From: an uncultured Pseudomonadota bacterium
GTDB taxonomy: Bacteria > Pseudomonadota > Gammaproteobacteria > Burkholderiales > Thiobacillaceae
Reading direction: 5' to 3'
NCBI GenBank assembly: GCA_903918705.1
Contig: CAIXFP010000152.1
Coordinates: 1 to 5,017 of the forward strand
Length of the DNA stretch: 5,017 nt
Shown: positions 1 through 4,693 of the stretch, in pieces
Position numbering within the stretch: position 1 is the stretch's first letter
Layout: the number at the start of each line of letters is the position of its first letter
Translations under genes and position numbers: made by a program
The notes under the pieces: model-generated
Told to the model about the DNA's origin: nothing
Database searches by the model: none
Seen by the model: the letters and a program-made list of their open reading frames with translations, nothing else

Positions 1-392
1 ACATCTTCATCAGTGTGGCGGCGGTGGCCGACTATTACGTATTGAATCCTTCCGAGCAGAAGATCAAGAAGGACGCCCACATCCTCACCCTGGAACTCGC
101 CCCCAACCCGGACATCCTGGCCAGCATCAGTTCCCGGCCGAAGCCGCCGTTCTGCGTCGGCTTCGCCGCCGAGAGCGAGAACCTGGAGGAGTACGCGGAA
201 CTGAAGCGCCGCCGCAAGCATCTGCCCCTCATCGTCGCCAACGACGTGAAGGAAGCGGTGGGCGCCGACGACGTGCAACTGATCCTGCTCGACGAGGCCG
301 GCCGCCACGTCCTGGAAAAGGCCGACAAGCGCAGCCAGGCACGCAAGCTGGTGACGCACATCGCCGAGCTGTACAACACCCGGTATGCCTGA
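1..392 (+). CDS. coaBC: CoaBC, C-terminal part (phosphopantothenate-cysteine ligase domain), 5' truncated
   Basis: This is the C-terminal end of the bifunctional phosphopantothenoylcysteine decarboxylase/phosphopantothenate-cysteine ligase, a cytosolic enzyme of coenzyme A synthesis. The reading frame is already open at base 3 (residues IFIS precede the first GTG at 15), so the true start lies outside the window. Visible CoaB motifs are AAVADYY near the left edge, KIKKD shortly after it, NPDILA, the VGFAAES segment, and LPLIVANDV, which matches the conserved K-x-D-lIVaNdv region. The tail DKRSQARKLVTHIAEL fits the usual final helix. The decarboxylase domain and the N-terminal half of the ligase are missing only because of the window edge. 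The gene is normally followed by dut, as in the dfp-dut order of E. coli; here another coding segment comes between them. Recognition is by motif and is strong. Confidence 0.93.
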   Translation, partial: IFISVAAVADYYVLNPSEQKIKKDAHILTLELAPNPDILASISSRPKPPFCVGFAAESENLEEYAELKRRRKHLPLIVANDVKEAVGADDVQLILLDEAGRHVLEKADKRSQARKLVTHIAELYNTRYA

Positions 393-866
393 GTGGGGAG
401 ACGCATGACAAGAATTTCATTTGATGAAATAGAACAGCTTCCTGAGTCCCCAGGAATCTATGAAATCCATACCTACGCTGGGACTCCGCTCAAAGTGGGT
501 GTGAGTGGCAATATTCGTAAGCGACTAATGCAGCATCAAGCATCGAGACAGAGCAGGTTGCAGCTAAGAGAGGGGGGGCAACGAGGCAACCCACAGGATG
601 TGAAATCAAAGGAATCGATACTTGCGAAGCACCTCTACTACGACCGTGGAATCGATCCTCGCTACAACCTGACTACTGAGCTTGACCGCCAAGAGTTTCT
701 GCGGCGCGAGTGTTACATCGAATATGAGCTTTTCCCAACGAGGGCGGCAGCGATAGAAAAAGAGTGCGAACGAGAAAAGACCGGTGGGTTTCGATATAGA
801 GGGAAGGTCGTTGTTCGTGACTCAATAGTCGCCGGTCTTACTCCAACTACGCAACCAAGAGTAGAT
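393..866 (+). other. Low-GC inserted segment between coaBC and dut
   Basis: Hand counting of bases 421-840 gives 212 G+C of 420, about 50%, against 44 and 40 of 60 in the two lines of dut starting at 901 and 961. The change is abrupt at both ends: it begins just after the coaBC stop and ends at the dut start codon. Codon use also changes, with A/T-ending codons common inside and rare outside. The simplest reading is a recently acquired gene placed precisely in the coaBC-dut junction. No inverted repeats or target duplications are evident at its edges, so the mechanism of entry is not visible. Confidence 0.7.
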
Positions 867-1313
867 ATGCAAGTCGACCTGAAAATCCTGGACCCCCGAG
901 TCCGCGAGCAATTGCCCCACTACGCCACGCCCGGCAGCGCCGGCCTGGATCTGCGCGCCTGCCTGGAAGGGCCAGTCAGCCTCAATCCCGGCGAGACCAA
1001 GCTGATTCCCACCGGCCTGGCCATGCACCTGGCCGACCCCGGCTACGCCGCCATGATCCTGCCGCGTTCCGGCCTGGGCCATAAGCACGGCGTGGTGCTG
1101 GGCAACCTGGTGGGCCTGATCGACTCCGACTACCAGGGCCAGCTCATGGTGTCCCTGTGGAACCGGGGCCAGGAGCCGTTCACCATCCAGCCGTTCGAGC
1201 GCATCGCCCAGATGGTCATCGTCCCGGTGGTGCAGGCCAGCTTCAACCTGGTGGACGACTTCGACGCCAGCCATCGCGGCGAGGGCGGTTTCGGCAGCAC
1301 CGGCAAACATTGA
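405..1313 (+). CDS. Continuous ORF: GIY-YIG-like nuclease domain fused in frame to dUTPase
   Basis: An uninterrupted 302-codon frame. Residues 1-138 resemble a small GIY-YIG endonuclease: GIY at 17-19, then LKVGVSGNIRKRLMQH at 29-44, where R40 and H44 fall at the spacing of the catalytic Arg and His of I-TevI. E118 and E120 are candidates for the metal-binding Glu. The Tyr of the second motif (YIG) is Lys30, so catalysis may be altered. Residues 139-154 form a linker, and residue 155 onward is a complete dUTPase. The ATG at 405 is chosen because GGGGAG lies just upstream (395-400); a GTG at 393 is also in frame but directly abuts the coaBC stop. The nuclease part has about 50% G+C by hand count against about 67-73% in neighbouring dut lines, indicating horizontal gain. 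The fusion may be real, or the nuclease gene may simply have lost its stop codon, with dut also starting internally at 867. Confidence 0.6.
   Translation: MTRISFDEIEQLPESPGIYEIHTYAGTPLKVGVSGNIRKRLMQHQASRQSRLQLREGGQRGNPQDVKSKESILAKHLYYDRGIDPRYNLTTELDRQEFLRRECYIEYELFPTRAAAIEKECEREKTGGFRYRGKVVVRDSIVAGLTPTTQPRVDMQVDLKILDPRVREQLPHYATPGSAGLDLRACLEGPVSLNPGETKLIPTGLAMHLADPGYAAMILPRSGLGHKHGVVLGNLVGLIDSDYQGQLMVSLWNRGQEPFTIQPFERIAQMVIVPVVQASFNLVDDFDASHRGEGGFGSTGKH
867..1313 (+). CDS. dut: dUTP diphosphatase (dUTPase), standard-length reading
   Basis: Hydrolyses dUTP to dUMP and pyrophosphate, keeping uracil out of DNA and supplying the dTMP precursor; cytosolic homotrimer. All five trimeric dUTPase motifs are present in order when counted from the ATG at 867: AGLDLRA (25-31), PRSGLG (66-71), GLIDSDYQG (83-91, with D86 as the probable catalytic Asp and Y89 discriminating the sugar), ERIAQMVI (111-118), and the C-terminal RGEGGFGSTG (137-146), which closes over the nucleotide. 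The length of 148 residues is normal for the bacterial family. The internal ATG is preceded by AAGAG at 857-861 with a 5-nt gap, a weak but usable ribosome binding site, so native-size enzyme could be made. The same frame is open upstream into a GIY-YIG-like domain, so a longer fused form is also possible. The family assignment is very secure; the start is not. Confidence 0.95.
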   Translation: MQVDLKILDPRVREQLPHYATPGSAGLDLRACLEGPVSLNPGETKLIPTGLAMHLADPGYAAMILPRSGLGHKHGVVLGNLVGLIDSDYQGQLMVSLWNRGQEPFTIQPFERIAQMVIVPVVQASFNLVDDFDASHRGEGGFGSTGKH

Positions 1314-1317
1314 ACCT

Positions 1318-1339
1318 GTAGCGCCGGCGTTTCGCCGGC
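1318..1339 (+). repeat. REP-like hairpin headed by GTAG
   Basis: GTAG at 1318-1321 leads into a perfect 7-bp stem: GCCGGCG (1323-1329), a TTT loop, and CGCCGGC (1333-1339). Repetitive extragenic palindromes mobilised by RAYT transposases typically carry a GTAG or GGAG tetranucleotide 5' of a GC-rich hairpin, and this unit has that form. No T-tract follows the stem, so it is a poor intrinsic terminator. It ends 7 nt before the protease start codon and could shield that ribosome binding region. A single copy in the window cannot prove repetition. Confidence 0.45.
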
Positions 1340-1346
1340 CCTTCCC

Positions 1347-1841
1347 ATGCGCCGCAGCGGCCTCCTCATGATCATCGCCGGCTGGCTGTTGCTGGCCGGA
1401 TTGATCTGGTGGGTGCTGGGCGGCGCCCTGGAAAGCCGCGACCACCCCAACGCGGACCTGGCCACGGTGTCTGGCCCGCGCCGGGAAGTGGTGCTGAAAC
1501 GCGGCCGTGACGGCCATTACCGCGCCCCCGGCCGCATCGACGGCCAGCCGGTGGAATTCCTGGTGGATACCGGCGCCACCGACGTGGCGGTGCCCCTGGA
1601 ACTGGCGCAATCCCTGGGCCTGAAAGCCGGCGCCCCGTTCCAGGCGCAAACCGCCAACGGCATCACCCTGGCTTACGCCACCCGTTTGGACCGCGTGAAC
1701 CTGGGCGGCCTGGAGGCCCACGACGTAGCCGGCACCCTGATCGCCAACCCGGGCAGCGACGAAGTTCTCCTCGGCATGAGTTTTCTGTCCCGCTGCGACC
1801 TCAGCATGCGCGACGGCAAGATGCGCCTGCGGGCGCGCTGA
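1347..1841 (+). CDS. Membrane-anchored retropepsin-like aspartic protease (TIGR02281-type, clan AA)
   Basis: A 164-residue protein that appears to be a single-domain retroviral-type aspartic protease; such enzymes act as homodimers, each chain giving one catalytic Asp. Residues 1-3 (MRR) and the hydrophobic stretch 5-28 form a likely signal anchor, which would place the rest in the periplasm. After a linker, the domain starts near residue 58. The catalytic DTGAT lies at 74-78 (D74), followed by a helix with LAQSLGL (86-92) and the second conserved segment LLGMSFL (141-147), which matches the usual iLGmsfL. Length and architecture match the bacterial TIGR02281 family as I recall it; its substrates are generally unknown. 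No good Shine-Dalgarno precedes the ATG, and a hairpin ends 7 nt upstream. An ATG at 1368 (residue 8) would cut into the anchor and is less likely. Co-transcription with dut is possible (33-nt gap). Confidence 0.85.
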   Translation: MRRSGLLMIIAGWLLLAGLIWWVLGGALESRDHPNADLATVSGPRREVVLKRGRDGHYRAPGRIDGQPVEFLVDTGATDVAVPLELAQSLGLKAGAPFQAQTANGITLAYATRLDRVNLGGLEAHDVAGTLIANPGSDEVLLGMSFLSRCDLSMRDGKMRLRAR

Positions 1842-1851
1842 GCCTTCCCAT

Positions 1852-1879
1852 TTTCAACCTTGATTCCTCAGTTGAACGC
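1852..1879 (+). repeat. Left terminal inverted repeat (28 bp)
   Basis: Begins TTTCAACCTTGATTCC and ends CAGTTGAACGC. It pairs with the reverse complement of 2069-2096, with mismatches only at the fourth base (C here against G) and at the fourth base from the inner end (A here against C). Confidence 0.85.
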
Positions 1880-2068
1880 GTCCGAGTGTGGGTCTGTCGG
1901 ATCGGCTGGCAAGGCGGGACGACGCCGCGGGCCGGGGCCCGCAAGGAGGAGCAACGCAGCCAGACGGCGCGGCAGGCCCGCAATCGGGCGCGTAGCGGGC
2001 TCACCCAGCAGGTGAGCGTGATCGAAGGCGCGAACCTCAGCACCCTGCGGCCTCACGAAGCCAAATGA

Positions 2069-2096
2069 GCGGTCAACTGAGGAATCAAGGTTCAAA
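2069..2096 (-). repeat. Right terminal inverted repeat (28 bp)
   Basis: Read on the minus strand it begins TTTGAACCTTGATTCC and ends CAGTTGACCGC, matching the left repeat at 26 of 28 positions. So long a match in inverted orientation at about 190 bp separation is not expected by chance. Confidence 0.85.
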
Positions 2097-2209
2097 GCCA
2101 AGCCGTTGGGCACGCCGCGCTTTGCCCACGGCGATACGCCCGGCGGGTGGCATATCACGCAACCTGACCCACGCGCTTTACAAGGGGGAGACGGCGCCGC
2201 GAATTCTCC
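2097..2209. other. Gene-free, hairpin-rich spacer between the repeat element and the ars promoter
   Basis: No credible coding frame. A hairpin of TGGGCA (2107-2112) and TGCCCA (2123-2128) is extended by CCG (2103-2105) pairing with CGG (2129-2131) across one bulged T. It is followed by GC-rich self-complementary sequence around CGCCCGGCGGG (2137-2147). There is no T-tract, so it is not a convincing terminator. It could be the remnant of another repeat next to the inverted-repeat element. Together with the element and the ars promoter it makes up the 443-bp gene-free gap from 1842 to 2284. Confidence 0.4.
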
Positions 2210-2239
2210 TATACATATCCGATATGACGGATGTATATT
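2210..2239 (+). promoter_or_regulatory. Likely promoter of the ars operon
   Basis: A -10 candidate TATATT (2234-2239, five of six to consensus) lies 18 nt after a weak -35 candidate TATACA (2210-2215, four of six). Transcription would begin near 2246, leaving a leader of about 39 nt before the arsR ATG at 2285. The AT-rich character stands out in this GC-rich DNA, and the whole promoter is covered by a palindrome, as expected for repression by ArsR. The boxes are inferred by eye. Confidence 0.45.
2211..2238. promoter_or_regulatory. Imperfect palindrome, probable ArsR operator
   Basis: Two 11-bp half sites, ATACATATCCG (2211-2221) and CGGATGTATAT (2228-2238), flank the 6-bp spacer ATATGA; 9 of 11 positions pair. 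A second, overlapping perfect palindrome is CATATC-C-GATATG (2214-2226). ArsR/SmtB dimers bind AT-rich inverted repeats near their own promoters, and this is the only such repeat directly upstream of arsR. It overlaps the proposed -35 to -10 region, so binding would block RNA polymerase; arsenite binding would release it. Confidence 0.6.
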
Positions 2240-2284
2240 CGCCACAACGACGGCCATAACAGCCTGCATAAACATCTACTTCAT

Positions 2285-2596
2285 ATGGACCAACAAATAT
2301 TTTTCGTAGCTCTGGCGGACCCCATTCGGCGCCGCGTCCTGGCCATGCTGCTGGATAAGGACGAGCGTTGCGTGTGCGAGATGCATGGCGCCCTGGAAAC
2401 ATCCCAGCCCAAGGTATCCCGCCACCTGGCGGTGCTGCGCGAGGCCGGCCTGGTGCTGGCGCGGCGCCAGGGGGTTTGGATGTACTACCGCATCCACCCG
2501 GACCTGCCGGCCTGGGCGTTTCGTGTCCTGCTGCACATGAAGGACGGCATGCCGGCCGTCGCCGAGACTCAGGCCTGTGAACCCTGTTCCAACTGA
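2285..2596 (+). CDS. arsR: ArsR/SmtB-family arsenic-responsive repressor
   Basis: A 103-residue winged-helix repressor that should bind the operator upstream and be released by As(III) or Sb(III). The N-terminal FFVALADPIRRRVLAML (6-22) is the typical first helix pair. The recognition helix region is TSQPKVSRHLAVLREAGLV (39-57), followed by the wing GVWMYYRI (63-70). The metalloid motif is C29-V-C31-E-M-H34: the first two Cys of the classic CVCxxC are kept, while the third is His. A C-terminal C98-x-x-C101 adds a further thiol pair. The ATG at 2285 is preferred because the next in-frame ATG upstream, at 2231, falls inside the operator palindrome and would add 18 residues with no family resemblance. 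No Shine-Dalgarno is seen before 2285. First gene of a tight five-gene operon; arsC follows 16 nt after its stop. Confidence 0.92.
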   Translation: MDQQIFFVALADPIRRRVLAMLLDKDERCVCEMHGALETSQPKVSRHLAVLREAGLVLARRQGVWMYYRIHPDLPAWAFRVLLHMKDGMPAVAETQACEPCSN

Positions 2597-2612
2597 ACCC
2601 GAAGGAAACCCC

Positions 2613-3020
2613 ATGACCGCCACCGTCCTCGTGCTCTGCACCGGCAATTCCTGTCGTTCCCAGATGGCCGAAGTCCTCCTCAACCACGATCTGGCCGGCC
2701 TGGTGCGCGCCCTGTCCGCCGGCACCAGGCCGCAACCCAAGGTGGCCGACGGCGCCATCGCCGCGCTGAAACAAGCCGGTCTGCCCGCCGAAGGGCTCTA
2801 CCCCAAGGATGTGGACGTATTCCTGAACGAGCCCATCGATCTGGTGGTCACCGTCTGCGACAACGCGAAGGAAACCTGCCCCATCTTCCCGCGCCCGGTG
2901 AAGTCCATCCACCTGCCCTTCCACGACCCCCACGGCGAGCCGCTGGAAAGCTTCATCGCGGTGCGCGACGACATCCGCGCCCGCCTGGTGGCGGCGGTGC
3001 GCGAGCATCTGGGCCTGTAA
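2613..3020 (+). CDS. arsC: Arsenate reductase, thioredoxin-coupled low-molecular-weight phosphatase type
   Basis: Reduces arsenate to arsenite in the cytosol, using a chain of three cysteines re-reduced by thioredoxin. The protein is 135 residues. The anion-binding P-loop C9-TGNSC-R15-S is at the N-terminus, with C9 the nucleophile. The second and third redox cysteines are C82 and C89 (VCDNAKETCP), the same positions as in the S. aureus pI258 enzyme. The general acid is D105 in the FHDPHG segment. This marks it as the thioredoxin-linked class, not the glutaredoxin-linked R773 class, and distinguishes it from plain protein tyrosine phosphatases, which lack C82/C89. The ATG at 2613 is chosen because AAGGA sits at 2602-2606 with 6 nt spacing. 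An in-frame upstream ATG at 2577 would overlap arsR and add residues unlike the family. The aquaporin gene follows after 2 nt. Confidence 0.95.
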   Translation: MTATVLVLCTGNSCRSQMAEVLLNHDLAGLVRALSAGTRPQPKVADGAIAALKQAGLPAEGLYPKDVDVFLNEPIDLVVTVCDNAKETCPIFPRPVKSIHLPFHDPHGEPLESFIAVRDDIRARLVAAVREHLGL

Positions 3021-3022
3021 CC

Positions 3023-3724
3023 ATGAGCCCCATCCGCCGCCTGGTAGCCGAAGGCCTCGGCACCGCCTTCCTGCTGGCCGTGGTGGTGGGGTCCGGGATC
3101 ATGGCCGAGCGCTTGGCGGGCGGCAACGTGGCCCTGGCCCTGCTCGCCAACACCCTGGCCACCGGCGCCGGCCTGGTGGCCCTGATCCTCGCCTTCGGGC
3201 CGATTTCCGGCGCCCACTTCAACCCGGCGGTGACCCTGGCCGACGCCTGGGCCGGCGGCCTGGCCTGGAGGGAAGTGCCCGGCTACCTGCTCGCCCAGGT
3301 GATCGGCGCCTATGCCGGCGTGGCGGCGGCCCACGGGATGTTCGGAGAACCCCTGTTCTTCGCCTCGCAACACGTGCGCGCCGGCGGCGCGCAACTGTGG
3401 AGCGAGTTCATCGCCACCTTTGGCCTGCTCTCGGTGATCTGGGGCACGGTGAAAAACCGCCCCGGCGCGGTGCCTTTCGCGGTGGGGGCCTACATCACCG
3501 CCGCCTATTGGTTCACCAGTTCCACCTCCTTCGCCAACCCGGCGGTAACCCTGGCCCGCGCCGCCTCCGACACCTTCGCCGGCATCCGCCCGCAAGACGC
3601 GCCCGGCTTCATCGTCGCGCAACTGCTGGGCGCCTTCGCCGCCACGGCGCTGTTCCGCTGGCTGACCCCATCCCTGCCGCGGCGGGCGGCCGAGGTCATG
3701 CTGGCGCATCCGGACGAGGCGTAA
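3023..3724 (+). CDS. MIP/aquaporin-family channel, probable arsenite channel (AqpS-like)
   Basis: A 233-residue inner-membrane channel of the major intrinsic protein family, with about six transmembrane helices (the first near 7-28) and two NPA half-helices: GAHFNPAVTL with NPA at 67-69 and SFANPAVTLAR with NPA at 172-174. The residue after the second NPA is Val175. In typical water and glycerol channels this is the selectivity-filter Arg, so the pore should be wider and less polar. Lying between arsC and the permease gene, it most likely lets arsenite formed by ArsC leave down its gradient, the role shown for AqpS in the Sinorhizobium meliloti ars operon. Starts 2 nt after the arsC stop without a clear ribosome binding site, implying translational coupling. 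Family is certain; substrate is inferred from context and pore residue. A glycerol facilitator is the alternative, less likely here. Confidence 0.88.
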   Translation: MSPIRRLVAEGLGTAFLLAVVVGSGIMAERLAGGNVALALLANTLATGAGLVALILAFGPISGAHFNPAVTLADAWAGGLAWREVPGYLLAQVIGAYAGVAAAHGMFGEPLFFASQHVRAGGAQLWSEFIATFGLLSVIWGTVKNRPGAVPFAVGAYITAAYWFTSSTSFANPAVTLARAASDTFAGIRPQDAPGFIVAQLLGAFAATALFRWLTPSLPRRAAEVMLAHPDEA

Positions 3725-3726
3725 TC

Positions 3727-4683
3727 ATGCTCGACACCTTCGCCACCTGGCTCAGCTTCGACCTGCTCGGTTTCATTCCAGGCACGAGACTGGGCGAGGC
3801 CGTCCATTTCTTCCTCTACGACACCCCCAAGGTATTGCTGCTGCTGGTTTCCGTGGTGTTCCTCATGGGCGTGGTGCATAGCTGGATTTCGCCCGAGCGC
3901 ACCCGCGCCTGGCTGGCCGGCAAGCCCCTGGGAATGGGCAACGTGATGGCGGCGAGTCTGGGCATCGTCACGCCGTTCTGTTCCTGCTCCGCCGTGCCGC
4001 TGTTCATCGGTTTCCTCTCCGCCGGCGTGCCCTTGGGCGTCACCTTCTCCTTCCTGATTGCAGCACCCATGGTCAACGAAGTGGCCCTGGCCCTGCTGTT
4101 CGGCCTGTTCGGCGGGAAGGTGGCGGCGCTGTACCTGGGGTTGGGGCTTTCCGTGGCCATCGTCGCCGGCCTGGTGATCGGGCGGCTGGGACTGGAACAC
4201 CATCTGGAAGACTGGGTACGCAACATCCAGATGGGCGCCGCGCCGGATCTGGGCGAAAACGAAATCAACTGGCGCGACCGTCTCGGCCACGGCGTGGCCC
4301 ACGTCAAGGAAATCGTCGGCCGGGTCTGGCCCTGGCTGATCGCCGGCATCGCCGTGGGTGCGGGCATCCACGGCTACGTGCCGGCGGATTTGCTGGCCGG
4401 CATCATGGGCCGCGAACAATGGTGGGCGGTGCCCGCCGCCGTGCTGCTGGGGGTGCCCATGTACAGCAATGCCGCCGGCATCCTGCCAGTGATCCAGGCC
4501 CTGCTCGGCAAGGGCGCGGCCCTGGGCACCACACTGGCGTTCATGATGAGCGTCATCGCCCTGTCGGCGCCGGAAATGATCATTTTGCGCCGCGTTTTAA
4601 AACCCACCCTGATCGCCGTGTTCGCCGGGGTGGTGGCCGCCGGCATCATGCTGGTGGGCTTCGTGTTCAACGCCGTCCTGTGA
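3727..4683 (+). CDS. arsP: ArsP-like permease (PF03773/COG0701 family)
   Basis: A 318-residue polytopic inner-membrane permease. The family signature TPFCSCSAVPLFIGF is at 82-96 with C85 and C87, followed by APMVNEVAL (113-121). The second half repeats the pattern with GVPMYSNAAGILPV (242-255) and SAPEMIILRR (280-289), in keeping with two related membrane halves. A hydrophilic region at roughly 158-195 (EHHLEDW to NWRDRLG) forms a loop between them. ArsP of Campylobacter jejuni, in this family, exports trivalent organoarsenicals; other members are unassigned, so the substrate here is inferred from the operon. The ATG at 3727 has GAGG at 3716-3719 with 7 nt spacing and starts 2 nt after the aquaporin stop. 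The frame is open further upstream, but that part is a shadow of the aquaporin gene. Confidence 0.85.
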   Translation: MLDTFATWLSFDLLGFIPGTRLGEAVHFFLYDTPKVLLLLVSVVFLMGVVHSWISPERTRAWLAGKPLGMGNVMAASLGIVTPFCSCSAVPLFIGFLSAGVPLGVTFSFLIAAPMVNEVALALLFGLFGGKVAALYLGLGLSVAIVAGLVIGRLGLEHHLEDWVRNIQMGAAPDLGENEINWRDRLGHGVAHVKEIVGRVWPWLIAGIAVGAGIHGYVPADLLAGIMGREQWWAVPAAVLLGVPMYSNAAGILPVIQALLGKGAALGTTLAFMMSVIALSAPEMIILRRVLKPTLIAVFAGVVAAGIMLVGFVFNAVL

Positions 4684-4693
4684 GGTAATCAAA

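Larger units (their letters stand above)
1852..2096. mobile_element. Candidate MITE-like or structured repeat element with 28-bp terminal inverted repeats
   Basis: A 245-bp unit bounded by inverted repeats at 1852-1879 and 2069-2096 that match at 26 of 28 positions. The interior contains three clear hairpins: GCGGGC/GCCCGC (1927-1942), GCCCG-CAAT-CGGGC (1976-1989) and GCTCACC-CAGCA-GGTGAGC (1999-2017). Short frames are open through it on both strands but match no protein I recognise. The form fits either a non-autonomous mobile repeat or a transcribed RNA closed by a long stem with internal hairpin arms. I see no target-site duplication at the outer edges. Base composition is similar to the host. 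It lies between the dut-protease block and the ars operon, a typical boundary for acquired genes. The type of element is inferred; the inverted repeats and hairpins are directly visible. Confidence 0.6.

Noticed and set aside
1323..1339. Hairpin after dut as an intrinsic terminator
   Set aside because: The stem is strong but no run of T follows; the next bases are CCCTTCCC.
822..1721. Long minus-strand open frame across dut and the protease gene
   Set aside because: It is antisense to two genes with clear family motifs. Its residues are low-complexity (rich in A, G, Q, H), as expected for a shadow frame in GC-rich DNA.
1868..2275. Minus-strand and plus-strand short frames within the inverted-repeat element and spacer
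   Set aside because: Both strands are open across hairpin-rich GC sequence, no ribosome binding sites fit, and no protein family is recognised.
2231..2284. Earlier start for arsR
   Set aside because: The ATG at 2231 lies within the operator palindrome and the -10 region, and the added 18 residues do not resemble ArsR proteins.
1842..2284. CRISPR array or tRNA gene in the gene-free region
   Set aside because: No regularly spaced direct repeats and no cloverleaf or T-loop signature were found. The repeated sequence is inverted and present as a single pair.
2577..2612. Earlier start for arsC
   Set aside because: It would overlap the end of arsR and place 12 extra residues before the usual N-terminal strand; the ATG at 2613 has its own ribosome binding site.
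2178..3008. Minus-strand frame opposite arsR and arsC
   Set aside because: It covers the ars promoter and two genes with intact catalytic motifs; its translation shows no family features.
3397..3726. N-terminal extension of the permease frame
   Set aside because: The extension overlaps the aquaporin gene in another frame and reads as Arg/Gly/His-rich shadow sequence. The ATG at 3727 has a good ribosome binding site and starts at a family-like N-terminus.
3505..4419. Long minus-strand open frame opposite the aquaporin and permease genes
   Set aside because: No recognisable motifs and biased composition (H, G, Q, A, E); it is a shadow of well-supported plus-strand genes.
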